Source: Clarkia xantiana subsp. parviflora (taxonomy: Eukaryota > Streptophyta > Magnoliopsida > Myrtales > Onagraceae). From it: a DNA stretch of 64,000 nt. Below the pieces are notes generated by a model. That model ran no database searches and had not been told where the DNA came from. It saw only the letters and a program-made list of their open reading frames with translations. This document shows, one piece after another, positions 42,932 through 58,687 of this stretch (within the stretch, counting starts at the first letter, position 1; each line of letters opens with the position of its first letter). Position numbers and translations under genes: made by a program. Location: contig JAPTYO010000059.1 of the NCBI GenBank assembly GCA_036873135.1, positions 25,625,914 through 25,689,913 of the forward strand. Reading direction: 5' to 3'.

Positions 42932-45900
42932 AAAGAGTGCAAATAAAACTGATTTCATAAAAAACAGAGATTCAAAAAGAGGTTATATTGAAAAAAATGA
43001 GAAAATTGGCTGAAACTAAAGAATTTCGCATACTAACCATCACGGAAAATATTGTGAAGCTTTGAGTCCGAAATGAGAAGTACTTTAAACAATTCCGCAG
43101 TTATATACAATGAGTAAGAGTGCAAATAAAACTGATTTCATAAAAAACAGAGGTCCGAGTGAGGTTATATTGAAAAAAATGAGAAAATTGGCCGAAACTG
43201 AAGAATTTCCCTTACTTACCATCACGGAAAAAGTGATGCTTTGATTCCGAAATGAGAAATACTTTGAACTATTCCACGGTCATATACGATGAGTAAGAAT
43301 GCAAATAAAATTGATTTCATAAAAAACAAAGGTCCGAGTGAGGTTTTATTGAAAAAAATCAGAAAATCGGCCGAAACTGAAGAATTTCGTATACCATCAC
43401 AGAAAATGTGAAGTTTTGAGTCCGGAATGAGAAGTACTTTAAACTTTACCATGGTCATATACGATGAGTAAGAGTGCAAATAAAACTGATTTTATAAAAA
43501 ACAGAAGTCGAGTGAGGTTATATTGAAAATATGAAAAAATTGGCCAAAATTGAAGAATTTCGCATACTAACCATCACGGAAAATGTGAAGTTTTGAGTCC
43601 GAAATGAGAAGTACTGTAAACCATTCAACGGTCATATAGGATGAGTAAGAGTGCAAATAAAATTGATTTCATAAAAAATTGAGTTTGAAAAGAGGTTGTA
43701 TTGAAAAAAAATGAGAAAATTGGCCGAAACTGAAGAATTTCGCATATTGACCATCACGGAAAATACTTTGAAGCTTTGAGTCCGAAATGAGAAATACTTT
43801 AAACCATTCCAAGGTCATATACGATGAGTAAGAGTGCAAATAAAACAGATTTCATAAAAAACAGAGGTTCGAGTGAGGTTATATTGAAAAAGTAAGAAAA
43901 TTGGCCGAAACTGAAGAATTTCGCTTATTTTTCATCACGAAAAAGGTGATGCTTTGATTCCGAAATAAGAAATACTTTGAACCATTCCACGGTCATATAC
44001 GATGAGTAAGAGTGCAAATAAAACTGATTTCATAAAAAACAAAGGTCAGAGTGAGGTTATATTGAAAAAATGAAAAAATTAGACGAAACTGAAGAATTTC
44101 GCATACTAACAATCACAGAAAAAGTGAAGTTTTGAGTCCGAAATGAGAAGAACTTTAAACTATTCCATGGTCATATACGATGAGTAAGAGTTCAAATAAA
44201 ACTGATTTCATAAAAAACAGAGGTCCGAGTGAGGTTATATTGAAAAAATGAAAAAATTGGCCGAAATTGAAAAATTTCGCATACTAACCATCCCGGAAAA
44301 TATTGTGCAACTTTGAGTCCGAAATGAGAAGTACTTTAAAACATTCAACGGTCATATACGATGAGTAAGAGTGCAAATAAAACTGATTTCATAAAAAACA
44401 GAAGTCCGAGTGAGGTTATATTGAAAAAATGAAAAAATTGGCCGAAACTGAAGAATTTCGCATACTAACCATCACGGAAAATGTGAAGTTTTGAGTCCGA
44501 AATGAGAAATACTTTGAACCATTCCACGGTCATATACGATGAGTAAGAGTGCAAATAAAACTGATTTCATAAAAACAAAAAAGGTCCGAGTGAGGTTATA
44601 TTGAAAAAATGAAAAAATTGGCCGAAACTGAAGAATTTCACATACTAACCATCACGGAAAAAGTGAAGTTTTGAGTCCGAAATGAAAAGTACTTTAAACC
44701 ATTCCATGGTCATACACGATGAGTAAGAGTTCAAATAAAACTGATTCCACAAAAAACAGAGGTCCGAGTTAGGTTATATTGAAAAAATGAAAAAATTGGC
44801 CGAAATTGAAGAATTTCGCATACTAACCATCACGGAAAATGTGAAGTTTTGAGTCCGAAATGAGAAGTACTTTAAACCATTCCACGGTCATATACGATGA
44901 GTAAGTGTGCAAATAAAACTGATTTAATAAAAAACAGAGGTTTGAAAAGAGGTTATATTGAAAAAAATAAGAAAATTGGTCGAAACTGAAGAATTTCGCA
45001 TACTAACCATCACGTAAAATATTGTGAAACTTTGAGTCCGAAATGAGAAGTACTTTAAACCATTCCACGGTCATATACGATGAGTAAGAGTGCAAATAAA
45101 ACTGATTTCATAAAAAACAGAGGTCCGAGTGAGGTTATATTGAAAAAATGAGAAAATTGGCCGAAACTGAAGAATTTCGCATACTAACCAACAAGGAAAA
45201 TGTGAAGTTTTGAGTCCGAAATGAGAAGTACTTTAACATTTCCACGGTCATATACGATGAGTAAGAGTGCAAATAAAAAGGATTTCATCAAAAATAGATG
45301 TTCGAAAAGAGGTTATATTGAAAAAAATGAGAAAATTGGCCGAAACTGAATAATTTCTCATACTAACCATCACGGAAAATATTGTGAAGCTTTGAGTCCG
45401 AAATGAGAAGTACTTTAAACCATTCCAGGTTCATATATGATGAGTAAGAGTGCAAATAAAACTGATTTCATAAGAAACAGAGGTCCGAGTGAGGTTCTAT
45501 TGAAAAAATGAGAAAATTGGCCGAAACTAAAGAATTTCGCATACTAACCATCACGGAAAATGTGAAGTTTTGAGTCCAAAATGAGAAGTAATTTAAACCA
45601 TTCCACGATCATATACGATAAGTAAGAGTGAAAATAAAACTGATTTCATCAAAAACAGAGGTCCGAAAAGAGGTTATATTGAAAAAATGATAAAATTGGC
45701 CGAAACCGAAGAATTTCGCATACTTACCATCACAGAAAACGTGATGCTTTGATTCCGAAATGAGAAATACTTTGAACCATTCCACGGTCATATACGATGA
45801 GTAAGAGTGAAAAAAAAACTTATTTCATAAAAAACAAAGGTCCGAGTGAGGTTTTATTGAAAAAATGAGAAAATTGGCCGAAACTGAAAAATTTCGCATA

Positions 45901-48900
45901 CTAACCATCACAGAAAATGTGAAGTTTTGAGTCCGAAATGAGAAGTACTTTAAACCATTCCATGGTCATATACGATGAGTAAGAGTGCAAATAAAACTGA
46001 TTTCATAAAAAACAGAGGTCCGAAAGAGGTTATATTGAAAAAAAAGAAGAGAAAATTGGCCGAAACTGAAGAATTTCGCATACTAACCATCACGGAAAAT
46101 ATTGTGAAGCTTTGAGTCCAAAATGAGAAGTACTTTAAACCATTCCGCGGTCATATACGATGAGTAAGAGTGCAAATAAAACTGATTTCATAAAAAACAG
46201 AGGTCCGATAGAGGTTATATTGAAAAAATGAAAAAATTGGCCGAAACTGAAGAATTTCGCATACTAACCATCACGGAAAATGTGAAGTTTTGACTCCGAA
46301 ATGAGAAGTACTTTAAACCATTCCACAGTCATATAGGATGAGTAAAAGTGTAAATAAAACTGATTTCATAAAAAACAGAGGTCCGAAAAGAGGTTATATT
46401 GAAAAAAATGAGAAAATTGGCCGAAACTGAAGAATTTCGCATACTAACCATCACAGAAAATATTGTGAAGCTTTGAGTCCAAAATGAGAAGTACTTTAAA
46501 CCATTCCGCGGTCATATACGATGAGTAAGAGTGCAAATAAAACTGATTTCATAAAAAACAGAGGTCCGAGTGAGGTTATATTGAAAAATAGAGAAAATTG
46601 GCCGAAACTGAAGAATTTCGCATACTAACCATCACGGAAAATATTGTGAAGCTTTGAGTTCGAAATGAGAAGTACTTTAAACCATTCCACGGTCATATAC
46701 GATGAGTAAGAGTGCAAATAAAACTGATTTCATAAAAAACAGAGGTCCGAGTGAGGTTATATTGAAAAAATGACTAGATTGGCCGAAACTGAAGAATTTC
46801 ACTTACTTACCATCACGGAAACCGTGATGCTTTGATTCCGAAATGAGAAATACTTTGAACCATTCCACGGTCATATACGACGAGTAAGAGTGCAAATAAA
46901 ACTGATTTCATAAAAAACAGAGGTCTGAGTGAGCTTATATTGAAAAAATGAAAACAATGGTCGAATTTGAAGAATTTCGCATACTAACCATCACGGAAAA
47001 TGTGAAGTTTTGGGTCAGAAATGAGATGTACTTTAAACAATTCCACGGTCATATACGATGTGTAAGAGTGCAAATAAAGCTGATTTCATAAAAAACAGAG
47101 GTCCGAAAAGAGGTTATATTGAAAAAAATGAGAAAATTGGCTGAAACTGAAGAATTTCGCATACTAACCATCAAGGAAAATATTGTGAAGCTTTGAGTCC
47201 GAAATGAGAAGTACTTAAACCATTCCACGGTCATATACGATGAGTAAGAGTGCAAATAAAACTGATTTCATAAAAAAAAGAGGTCCGAGTGAGGTTATAT
47301 TGAAAAAAAAGAGAAAATTGGCAGAAACGGAAAAATTTCGATTACTTACCATCACGGAAACCGTGATGTTTGATTCCGAAATGAGATACTTTGAACCATT
47401 CCACGGTCGTATACGATGAGTAAGAGTGCAAATAAAACTGATTTCATCAAAAACAGAGGTCCGAAAAGAGGTTATATTGAAAAAAAAATGAGAAAATTGG
47501 CCGAAACTGAAGAATTTCGCAGACTAACCATCGCGGAAAATATTGTGAAGCTTTGAGTCCGAAATGAGAAGTACTTTAAACCATTCCACGGTCATATACG
47601 ATGAGTAAGAGTGCAAATAAATCTGATTTCATAAAAAACAGAATCCGAGTGAGGTTATATTGAAAAAATGAGAAAATTGGCCGAAACTGAAGAATTTCGC
47701 ATACTAACCATCACGGAAAATGTGAAGTTTTGAGTCCAAATGAGAAGTACTTTAAACCATTCCACGGTCATATACGATGAGTAAGAGTGCAAATAAAACT
47801 GATTTCATCAAAAACAGAGGTCCGAAAAGAGGTTATATTGAAAAAAAATGAGAAAATTGGCCGAAACTGAAGAATTTCGCAGACTAACCATCGCGGAAAA
47901 TATTGTGAAGCTTTGAGTCCGAAATGAGAAGTACTTTAAACCATTCCACGGTCATATACGATGAGTAAGAGTGCAAATAAAACTGATTTCATAAAAAACA
48001 GAGGTCCGAGTGAGGTTATATTGAAAAAATGAGAAAATTAGCCGAAACTGAAGAATTTCGCTTACTTACCATCACGGAAAAGGTGATGCTTTGATTCCGA
48101 AATGAGAAATGCTTTGAACCATTCCACGGTCATATACGATGAGTAAGAGTGCAAATAAACTGATTTCATAAAAAACAAAGGTCCGAGTGAGGTTATATTT
48201 AAAAAATGAAAAAATTAACCGAAACTGAAGAATTTCACATACTAACCATCACAGAAAAAGTGAAGTTTTGAGGCCGAAATGAGAAGAACTTTAAACTATT
48301 CCATGATCATATACGATGAGTAAGAGTTCAAATAAAACTGATTTCATAAAAAACAGAGGTCCGAGTGAGGTTATATTGAAAAAATGAAAAAAATGGCCGA
48401 AATTGAAGAATTTCACATACTAACCATCACGAAAATATGTGAAGCTTTGAGCCCGAAATGAAAGTACTTTAAAACATTCCAGGGTCATATACGATGAGTA
48501 AGAGTGCAAATAAACTGATTTCATAAAAAACAGAAGTCCGAGTGAGGTTATATTGAAAAAATTAAAAAATTGGCCGAAACTGAAGAATTTCGCATACTAA
48601 CCATCACGGAAAATGTGAAGTTTTGAGTCCGAAATGAGAAATACTTTGAACCATTCCATGGTCATATACGATGAGTAAGAGTGCAAATAAAACTGATTTC
48701 ATAAAAAACAGAGGTCCGAGTGAGGTTATATTGAAAAAATGAGAAAATTAGCCGAAACTGAAGAATTTCGCTTACTTACCATCACGGAAAAGGTGATGCT
48801 TTGATTCCGAAATGAGAAATACTTTGAACCATTCCACGGTCATATACGATGAGTAAGAGTGCAAATAAAACTGATTTCATAAAAAACAAAGGTCCGAGTG

Positions 48901-51900
48901 AGGTTATATTGAAAAAATGAAAAAATTGGCCGAAACTGAAGAATTTCGCATACTAACCATCACGGAAAAAGTGAAGTTTTGAGTCCGAAATGAAAAGTAC
49001 TTTAAACAATTCCATGGTCATACACGATGAGTAAGAGTTCAAATAAAACTGATTCAACAAAAAACAGAGGTCCGAGTTAGGTTATATTGAAAAAATGAAA
49101 AAATTGGCCGAAATTGAAGAATTTCGCATACTAACCATCACGGAAAATGTGAAGTTTTGAGTCCGAAATGAGAAGTACTTTAAACCATTCCACGGTCATA
49201 TACGATGAGTAAGAGTGCAAACAAAACTGATTTAATAAAAAACAGAGGTTTGAAAAGAGGTTATATTGAAAAAATAAGAAAATTGGTCGAAACTGAAGAA
49301 TTTCGCATACTAACCATCACGTAAAATATTGTGAAACTTTGAGTCCGAAATGAGAAGTATTTAAACCATTCCACGGTCATATACGATGAGTAAGAGTGCA
49401 AATAAAACTGATTTCATAAAAAACAGAGGTCCGAGTGAGGTTATATTGAAAAAATGAGAAAATTGGCCGAAACTGAAGAATTTCGCATACTAACCATCAA
49501 GGAAAATGTGAAGTTTTGAGTCCGAAATGAGAAGTACTTTAAACCATTCCACGGTCATATACGATGAGTAAGAGTGCAAATAAAAAGGATTTCATCAAAA
49601 ATAGAGGTTCGAAAGAGGTTATATTGAAAAAAATGAGAAAATTGGCCGAAACTGAATAATTTCTCATACTAACCATCACGGAAAATATTGTGAAGCTTTG
49701 AGTCAGAAATAAGAAGTACTTTAAACCATTCCAGGTCATATATGATGAGTAAGAGTGAAAATAAAACTGATTTCATAAAAACAGAGGTCCGAGTGAGGTT
49801 CTATTGAAAAAATGAGAAAATTGGCCGAAACTAAAGAATTTCGCATACTAACCATCACGGAAAATGTGAAGTTTTGAGTCCAAAATGAGAAGTAATTTAA
49901 ACCATTCCACGGTCATATACGATAAGTAAGAGTGCAAATAAAACTGATTTCATAAAAAACAGAGGTCCGAAAAGAGGTTATATTGAAAAAATGATAAAAT
50001 TGGCCGAAACCGAAGAATTTCGCATACTTACCATCACAGAAAACGTGATGCTTTGATTCCGAAATGAGAAATACTTTGAACCATTCCTTGGTCATATACG
50101 ATGAGTAAGAGTGAAAATAAAACTTATTTCATAAAAAACAAAGGTCCGAGTGAGGTTTTATTGAAAAAATGAGAAAATTGGCCGAAACTGAAGAATTTCG
50201 CATACTAACCATCACGGAAAATATTGTGAAGCTTTGAGTCCGAAATGAGAAGTACTTTAAACCATTCCACGGTCATATACGATGAGTAAGAGTGCAAATA
50301 AAACTGATTTCATAAAAAATAGAGGTCCGAGTGAGGTTATATTGAAAAAATGAAAAAATTGGATGAAACCAAAGAATTTCGCAGACTAACCATCACGGAA
50401 AATATTGTGAAGCTTTGAGTCCGAAATGAGAAGTACTTTAAACCATTCCAAGGTCATATACGATGAGTAAGAGTGCAAATAAAACTGATTTCATAAAAAA
50501 CAGAGGTCCGAGTGAGGTTATATTGAAAAAATGAGAAAATTGGCCGAAACTGAAGAATTTCGCTTACTTACCATCACGGAAACCGTGATGGTTTGATTCC
50601 GAAATGAGAAATACTTTGAACCATTCCACGGTCATATACGACGAGTAAGAGTGCAAATAAAACTGATTTCATAAAAAACAGAGGTCCGAGTGAGGTTATA
50701 TTGAAAAAATGAAAAAATTGGTCGAATTTGAAGAATTTCGCATACTAACCATCACGGAAAAGGTGATGCTTTGATTCCGAAATGAGAAATACTTTGAAAC
50801 TATTCCACGGTCATATACGATGAGTAAGAGTGCAAATAAAGCTGATTTCATAAAAAACAGAGGTCCGAAAAGAGGTTATATTGAAAAAAATGAGAAAATT
50901 GGCCGAAACTGAAGAATTTCGCATACTAACCATCACGGAAAATATTGTGAAGCTTTGAGTCCGAAATGAGAAGTACTTTAAACCATTCCACGGTCATATA
51001 CGATGAGTGAGAGTGCAAATAAAACTGATTTCATAAAAAACAGAAGTCCGAGTGAGGTTATATTGAAAAAATGAGAAAATTGGCCGAAACTGAAGAATTT
51101 CGCATACTAACCATCACGGAAAATGTGAAGTTTTGAGTCCAAAATGAGAAGTAATTTAAACCATTCCATGGTCATATACGATGAGTAAGAGTGCAAATAA
51201 AACTGATTTCATAAAAAACAGAGGTCCGAAAGAGGTTATATTGAAAAAAAAATGAGAAAATTAGCCGAAACTGAAGAATTTCGCAGAAAATATTGTGAAG
51301 CTTTGAGTCCGAAATGAGTACTTTAAACCATTCCACAGTCATATACGATGAGTAAGAGTGCAAATAAAACTGATTTCATAAAAAACAGAGGTCCGAGTGA
51401 GGTTATATTGAAAAAATGAGAAAATTGGCCGAAACTGAAGAATTTCGCATACTAACCATCACGGAAAATATTGTGAAGATTTGAGTCCGAAATGAGAAGT
51501 ACTTTAAAACATTCCATGGTCATATACGATGAGTAAGAGTGCAAATAAAACTGATTTCATAAAAACAGAGTCCGAGTGAGGTTATATTGAAAAAATGAGA
51601 AAATTGGCCGAAACTGAAGAATTTCGCATACTAACCATCACGGAAAATGTGAAGTTTTGAGTCCAAAATGAGAAGTACTTTAAACCATTCCACGGTCATA
51701 TACGATGAGTAAGAGTGCAAATAAAACTGATTTCATAAAAAACAGAGGTCCGAAAAGAGGTTATATTGAAAAAAATGAGAAAATTGGCCGAAACAAAGAA
51801 TTTCGCATACTAACCATCACGGAAAATATTGTGAAGCTTTGAGTCCGAAATGAGAAGTACTTTAAACCATTCCAAGGTCATATACGATGAGTAAGAGTGC

Positions 51901-54900
51901 AAATAAAACTGATTTCATAAAAAACAGAGGTCCGAGTGAGGTTATATTGAAAAAATGAAAAAATTGGCCGAAACTGAAGAATTTCGCATACTAACCATCA
52001 CGGAAAATGTGAAGTTTTGAGTCCGAAATGAGAAGTACTTTAAACCATTCCACGGTCATATACGATGAGTAAGAGTGCAAATAAAAAGGATTTCATAAAA
52101 AATAGAGGTTCGAAAAGAGGTTATATTGAAAAAATGAGAAAATTGGCCGAAACTGAAGAATTTCGCATACTAACCATCACAGAAAATATTGTGAAGCTTT
52201 GAGTCCGAAATGAGAAGTACTTTAAACCATTCCACGTTCATATATGATGAGTAAGAGTGCAAATAAAACTGATTTCATAAAAAACAAAGGTCCGAGTGAG
52301 GTTATATTGAAAAAATGAGAAAATTGGCCGAAACTGAAGAATTTCGCATACTAACCATCACGGAAAATGTGAAGTTTTGAGTCCGAAATGAGAAGTACTT
52401 TAAACCATTCCACGGTCATATACGATGAGTAAGAGTGCAAATAAAAAGGATTTCATCAAAAATAGAGGTTCGAAAAGAGGTTATATTGAAAAAAATGAGA
52501 AAATTGGCCGAAACTGAATAATTTCGCATACTAACCATCACAGAAAATATTGTGAAGCTTTGAGTCCGAAATGAGAAGTACTTTAAACCATTCCACGTTC
52601 ATATACGATGAGTAAGAGTGCAAATAAAACTGATTTCATAAAAAACAGAGGTCCGAGTGAGGTTTTATTGAAAAAATGAGAAAATTGGCCGAAACTGAAG
52701 AATTTCGCATACTAACCATCACGGAAAATTCGAAGTTTTGAGTCCGAAATGAGAAGTACTTTAAACCATTCCATGGTCATATACGATGAGTAAGAGTGCA
52801 AATAAAACGATTTTATAAAAAACAGAGGTCCGAGTGAGGTTATATTGAAAAAATGAAAAAAATTGGCCGAAACTGAAGAATTTCGCATACTAACCATCAC
52901 GGAAAACGTGATGCTTTGATTCCGAAATGAGAAATACTTTGAACCATTCCACGGTCATATACGATGAGTAAGAGTGCAAATAAAACTGATTTCATAAAAA
53001 ACAGAGGTCCGAAAAGAGGTTATATTGAAAAAAATGAGAAAATTGGCTGAAACTGAAGAATTTCGCATACTAACCATCACGGAAAATATTGTGAAGCTTT
53101 GAGTCCGAAATGAGAAGTACTTTAAACCATTCCACGGTCATATACGATGAGTGAGAGTGCAAATAAAACTGATTTCATAAAAAACAGAAGTCCAAGTGAG
53201 GTTATATTGAAAAAATGAGAAAATTGGCCGAAACTGGAGAATTTCGCATATTAACCATCACGGAAAATGTGAAGTTTTGAGTCCAAAATGAGAAGTAATT
53301 TAAACCATTCCACGGTCATATACGATGAGTAAGAGTGCAAATAAAACTGATTTCATAAAAAACAGAGGTCCGAAAAGAGGTTATATTGAAAAAAAAAGAG
53401 AAAATTAGCCGAAACTGATGAATTTCGCAGAAAATATTGTGAAGCTTTGAGTCCGAAATGAGTACTTTAAACCATTCCACAGTCATATACGATGAGTAAG
53501 AGTGCAAATAAAACTGATTTCATAAAAAACAGAGGTCCGAGTGAGGTTATATTGAAAAAATGAGAAAATTGGCCGAAACTGAAGAATTTCGCATACTAAC
53601 CATCACGGAAAATATTGTGAAGATTTGAGTCCGAAATGAGAAGTACTTTAAAACATTCCACGGTCATATACGATGAGTAAGAGTGCAAATAAAACTGATT
53701 TCATAAAAACAGAAGTCCGAGTGAGGTTATATTGAAAAAATGAGAAAATTGGCCGAAACTGAAGAATTTCGCATACTAACCATCACGGAAAATGTGAAGT
53801 TTTGAGTCCAAAATGAGAAGTACTTTAAACCATTCCACGGTCATATACGATGATTAAGAGTGCAAATAAAACTGATTTCATAAAAAACAGAGGTCCGAAA
53901 AGAGGTTATATTGAAAAAAATGAGAAAATTGGATGAAACAAAGAATTTCGCAGACTAACCATCACGGAAAATATTGTGAAGCTTTGAGTCCGAAATGAGA
54001 AGTACTTTAAACCATTCCAAGGTCATATACGATGAGTAAGAGTGCAAATAAAACTGATTTCATAAAAAACAGAGGTCCGAGTGAGGTTATATTGAAAAAA
54101 TGAAAAAATTGGACGAAACCGAAGAATTTCGCATACTAACCATCACGGAAAATGTGAAGTTTTGAGTCCGAAATGAGAAGTACTTTAAACCATTCCACGG
54201 TCATATACGATGAGTAAGAGTGCAAATAAAAAGGATTTCATAAAAAATAGAGGTTCGAAAAGAGTTATATTTAAAAAAATGAGAAAATTGGCCGAAACTG
54301 AAGAATTTCGCATACTAACCATCACAGAAAATATTGTGAAGCTTTGAGTCCGAAATGAGAAGTACTTTAAACCATTCCACGGTCATATACGATGAGTAAG
54401 AGTGCAAATAAAACGATTTCATAAAAAACAGAGGTCCGAGTGAGGTTATATTGAAAAAATGAGAAAATTGGCCGAAACTGAAGAATTTCGCATACTAACC
54501 ATCACAGAAAATGTGAAGTTTTGAGTCCGAAATGAGAAGTACTTTAAACCATTCCACGGTCATATACGATGAGTAAGAGTGCAAATAAAACTGATTTCAT
54601 AAAAAACAGAGGTCCGAAAGAGGTTATATTGAAAAAAATGAGAAAATTAGCCGAAACTGAAGAATTTCGCATACTAACCATCACGGAAAATATTGTGAAG
54701 CTTTGAGTCCGAAATGAGAAGTACTTTAAACCATTCCACGGTCATATACGATGAGTAAGAGTGCAAATAAAACTGATTTCATAAAAAACAGAGGTCCGAG
54801 TGAGGTTATATTGAAAAAATGAGAAAATTGGCCGAAACTGAAGAATTTCGCATACTAACCATCACGGAAAATGTAAAGTTTTGAGTCCAAAATGAGAAGT

Positions 54901-56536
54901 ACTTTAAACCATTCCACGGTCATATACGATGAGTAAGAGTGCAAATAAAACTGATTTCATAAAAAACAGAGGTCCGAAAGAGGTTATATTGAAAAAAAAT
55001 GAGAAAATTGGCCGAAACTGAAGAATTTCGCACACTAACCATCACGGAAAATATTGTGAAGTTTGATTCCGAAATGAGAAGTACTTTAAACCATTCCACG
55101 GTCATATACGATGAGTAAGAGTGCAAATAAAACTGATTTCATAAAAAACAGAGGTCCGAGTGAGGTTATATTGAAAAAATGAGAAAATTGGCCGAAACTG
55201 AAGAATTTCGCATACTAACCATCACAGAAAATGTGTAATTTTGAGTCCGAAATGAGAAGACTTTAAACCATTCCATGGTCATATACGATGAGTAAGAGTG
55301 CAAAAAAACTGATTTCATAAAAAACAGAGGTCCGAGTGAGGTTATATTGAAAAAATGAAAAAATTGGCCGAAATAGAAGAATTTCGCATACTAACCATCA
55401 CGGAAAATATTGTGAAGCTTTGAGTCCGAAATGAGAAGTACTTTAAAACATTCCACGGTCATATACGATGAGTAAGAGTGCAAATAAAACCGATTTCATA
55501 AAAACAGAAGTCCGAGTGAGGTTATATTGAAAAAATGAGAAAATTGGCCGAAACTGAAGAATTTCGCATACTAACCATCACGGAAAATGTGAAGTTTTGA
55601 GTCCAAATGAGAAGTACTTTAAACCATTCCACGGTCATATACGATGAGTAAGAGTGCAAATAAAACTGATTTCATAAAAAACAGAGGTCCGAAAGAGGTT
55701 ATATTGAAAAAATGAGAAAATTGGCCGAAACCAAAGAATTTCGCATACTAACCATCACGGAAATATTGTGAAGCTTTGAGTCCGAAATGAGAAGTACTTT
55801 AAACCATTCCACGGTCATATACGATGAGTAAGAGTGCAAATAAAACTGATTTCATAAAAAACAGAGGTCCGAGTGAGGTTATATTGAAAAAATGAGAAAA
55901 TTGGCCGAAACTGAAGAATTTCGCATACTAACCATCACGGAAAATGTGAAGTTTTGAGTCCGAAATGAGAAGTACTTTAAAATTCCACGGTCATATACGA
56001 TGAGTAAGAGTGCAAATAAAAGGATTTCATAAAAATAGAGGTCGAAAAGAGGTTATATTGAAAAAATGAGAAAATTGGCCGAAACTGAAGAATTTCGCAT
56101 ACTAACCATCACGGAAAATATTGTGAAGCTTTGAGTCCGAAATGAGAAGTACTTTAAACCATTCCACGGTCATATACGATGAGTAAGAGTGCAAATAAAA
56201 CTGATTTCATAAAAAACAGAGGTCCGAGTGAGGTTATATTGAAAAAATGAGAAAATTGGCCGAAACTGAAGAATTTCGCATACTAACCATCACGGAAAAT
56301 GTGAAGTTTTGAGTCCGAAATGAGAAGTACTTTAAACCATTCCATGGTCATATACGATGAGTAAGAGTGCAAATAAAACTGATTTCATAAAAAACAGAGG
56401 TCCGAGTGAGGTTATATTGAAAAAATGAAAAAATTGGCCGAAAATGAAGAATTTCGCATACTAACCATCACGGAAAAGGTGATGCTTTGATTCCGAAATG
56501 AGAAATACTTTGAACCATTCCACGGTCATATACGAC

Positions 56537-58687
56537 GAGTAAGAGTGCAAATAAACTGATTTCATAAAAAACAGAGGTCCGAAAAGAGGTTATATTGAAA
56601 AAAATGAGAAAATTGGCCGAAACTGAAGAATTTCGCATACTAACCATCACGGAAAATATTGTGAAGCTTTGAGTCCGAAATGAGAAGTACTTTAAACCAT
56701 TCCACGGTCATATACGATGAGTAAGAGTGCAAATAAAATATTTCATAAAAAACAGAAGTCCGAGTGAGGTTATATTGAAAAAATGAGAAAATTGGCCGAA
56801 ACTGAAGAATTTCGCATACTAACCATCACGGAAAATGTGAAGTTTTGAGTCCAAAATGAGAAGTACTTTAAACCATTCCACGGTCATATACGATGAGTAA
56901 GAGTGCAAATAAAACTGATTTCATAAAAAACAGAGGTCCGAAAGAGGTTATATTGAAAAAAATGAGAAAATTGGCCGAAACTGAAGAATTTCGCATACTA
57001 ACATCACGGAAAATATGTGAAGCTTTGAGTCCGAAATGAGAAGTACTTTAAACCATTCCACGGTCATATACGATGAGTAAGAGTGCAAATAAAACTGATT
57101 TCATAAAAAACAGAGGTCCGAGTGAGGTTATATTGAAAAAATGAGAAAATTGGCCGAAACTGAAGAATTTCGCATACTAACCATCACAGAAAATGTGAAG
57201 TTTTGAGTCCGAAATGAGAAGTACTTTAAACCATTCCATGGTCATATACGATGAGTAAGAGTGCAAATAAAACTGATTTCATAAAAAACAGAGGTCCGAG
57301 TGAGGTTATATTGAAAAAATGAAAAAATTGGCCGAAACTGAAGAATTTCGCATACTAACCATCACGGAAAAGGTGATGCTTTGATTCCGAAATGAGAAAT
57401 ACTTTGAACCATTCCACGGTCATATACGATGAGTAAGAGTGCAAATAAAGCTGATTTCATAAAAAACAGAGGTCCGAAAAGAGGTTATATTGAAAAAATG
57501 AGAAAATTGGCCGAAACTGAAGAATTTCGCATACTAACCATCACGAAAATATTGTGAAGCTTTGAGTCCGAAATGAGAAGTACTTTAAACCATTCCACGG
57601 TCATATACGATGAGTGAGAGTGCAAATAAAACTGATTTCATAAAAAACAGAAGTCCGAGTGAGGTTATATTGAAAAAAAGAGAAAATTGGCCGAAACTGA
57701 AGAATTTCGCATACTAACCATCACGGAAAATGTGAAGTTTTGAGTCCGAAATGAGAAGTACTTTAAACCATTCCGCGGTCATATACGATGAGTAAGAGTG
57801 CAAATAAAACTGATTTCATAAAAAACAGAGGTCCGAGTGAGGTTATATTGAAAAAAAAAAGAGAAAATTGGCCGAAACCGAAGAATTTCGCATACTAACC
57901 ATCACGGAAAATATTGTGAAGCTTTGAGTCCGAAATGAGAAGTACTTTAAACCATTCCACGGTCATATACGATGAGTAAGAGTGCAAATAAAACTGATTT
58001 CATAAAAAAAAGAGGTCCGAGTGAGGTTATATTGAAAAAATAAGAAAATTGGCCGAAACTGAAGAATTTCGCATACTAACCATCACGAAAAATGTGAAGT
58101 TTTGAGTCCGAAATGAGAAGTACTTTAAACCATTCCACGGTCATATACGATGAGTAAGAGTGCAAATAAAAAGGATTTCATAAAAAATAGAGGTCGAAAA
58201 GAGGTTATATTGAAAAAAATGAGAAAATTGGCCGAAACTGAAGAATTTCGCATACTAACCATCACGGAAAATATTGTGAAGCTTTGAGTCCGAAATGAGA
58301 AGTACTTTAAACATTCCATGTTCATATATGATGAGTAAGAGTGCAAATAAAACTGATTTCATAAAAAACAGAGGTCCGAGTGAGGTTTTATTGAAAAAAT
58401 GAGAAAATTGGCCGAAATGAAGAATTTCGCATACTAACCATCACGGAAAATGTGAAGTTTTGAGTCCGAAATGAGAAGTAATTTAAACCATTCCATGGTC
58501 ATATACGATGAGTAAGAGTGCAAATAAAACCGATTTCATAAAAAACAGAAGTCTGAGTGAGATTATATTGAAAAAATGAAAAAATTGGCCGAAACTGAAG
58601 AATTTCGCATACTAACCATCACGGAAAAGGTGATGCTTTGATTCCGAAATGAGAAATACTTTGAACCATTCCACGGTCATATACGAT
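56537..58687. repeat. Higher-order repeat unit 1 (12 monomers, 2151 bp)
   Basis: Begins at the monomer that follows an 'aggtgatgctttgattcc' variant. It contains a 5-monomer block (56537-57430) and a 7-monomer block (57431-58687), each closed by that same variant. Confidence 0.8.
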
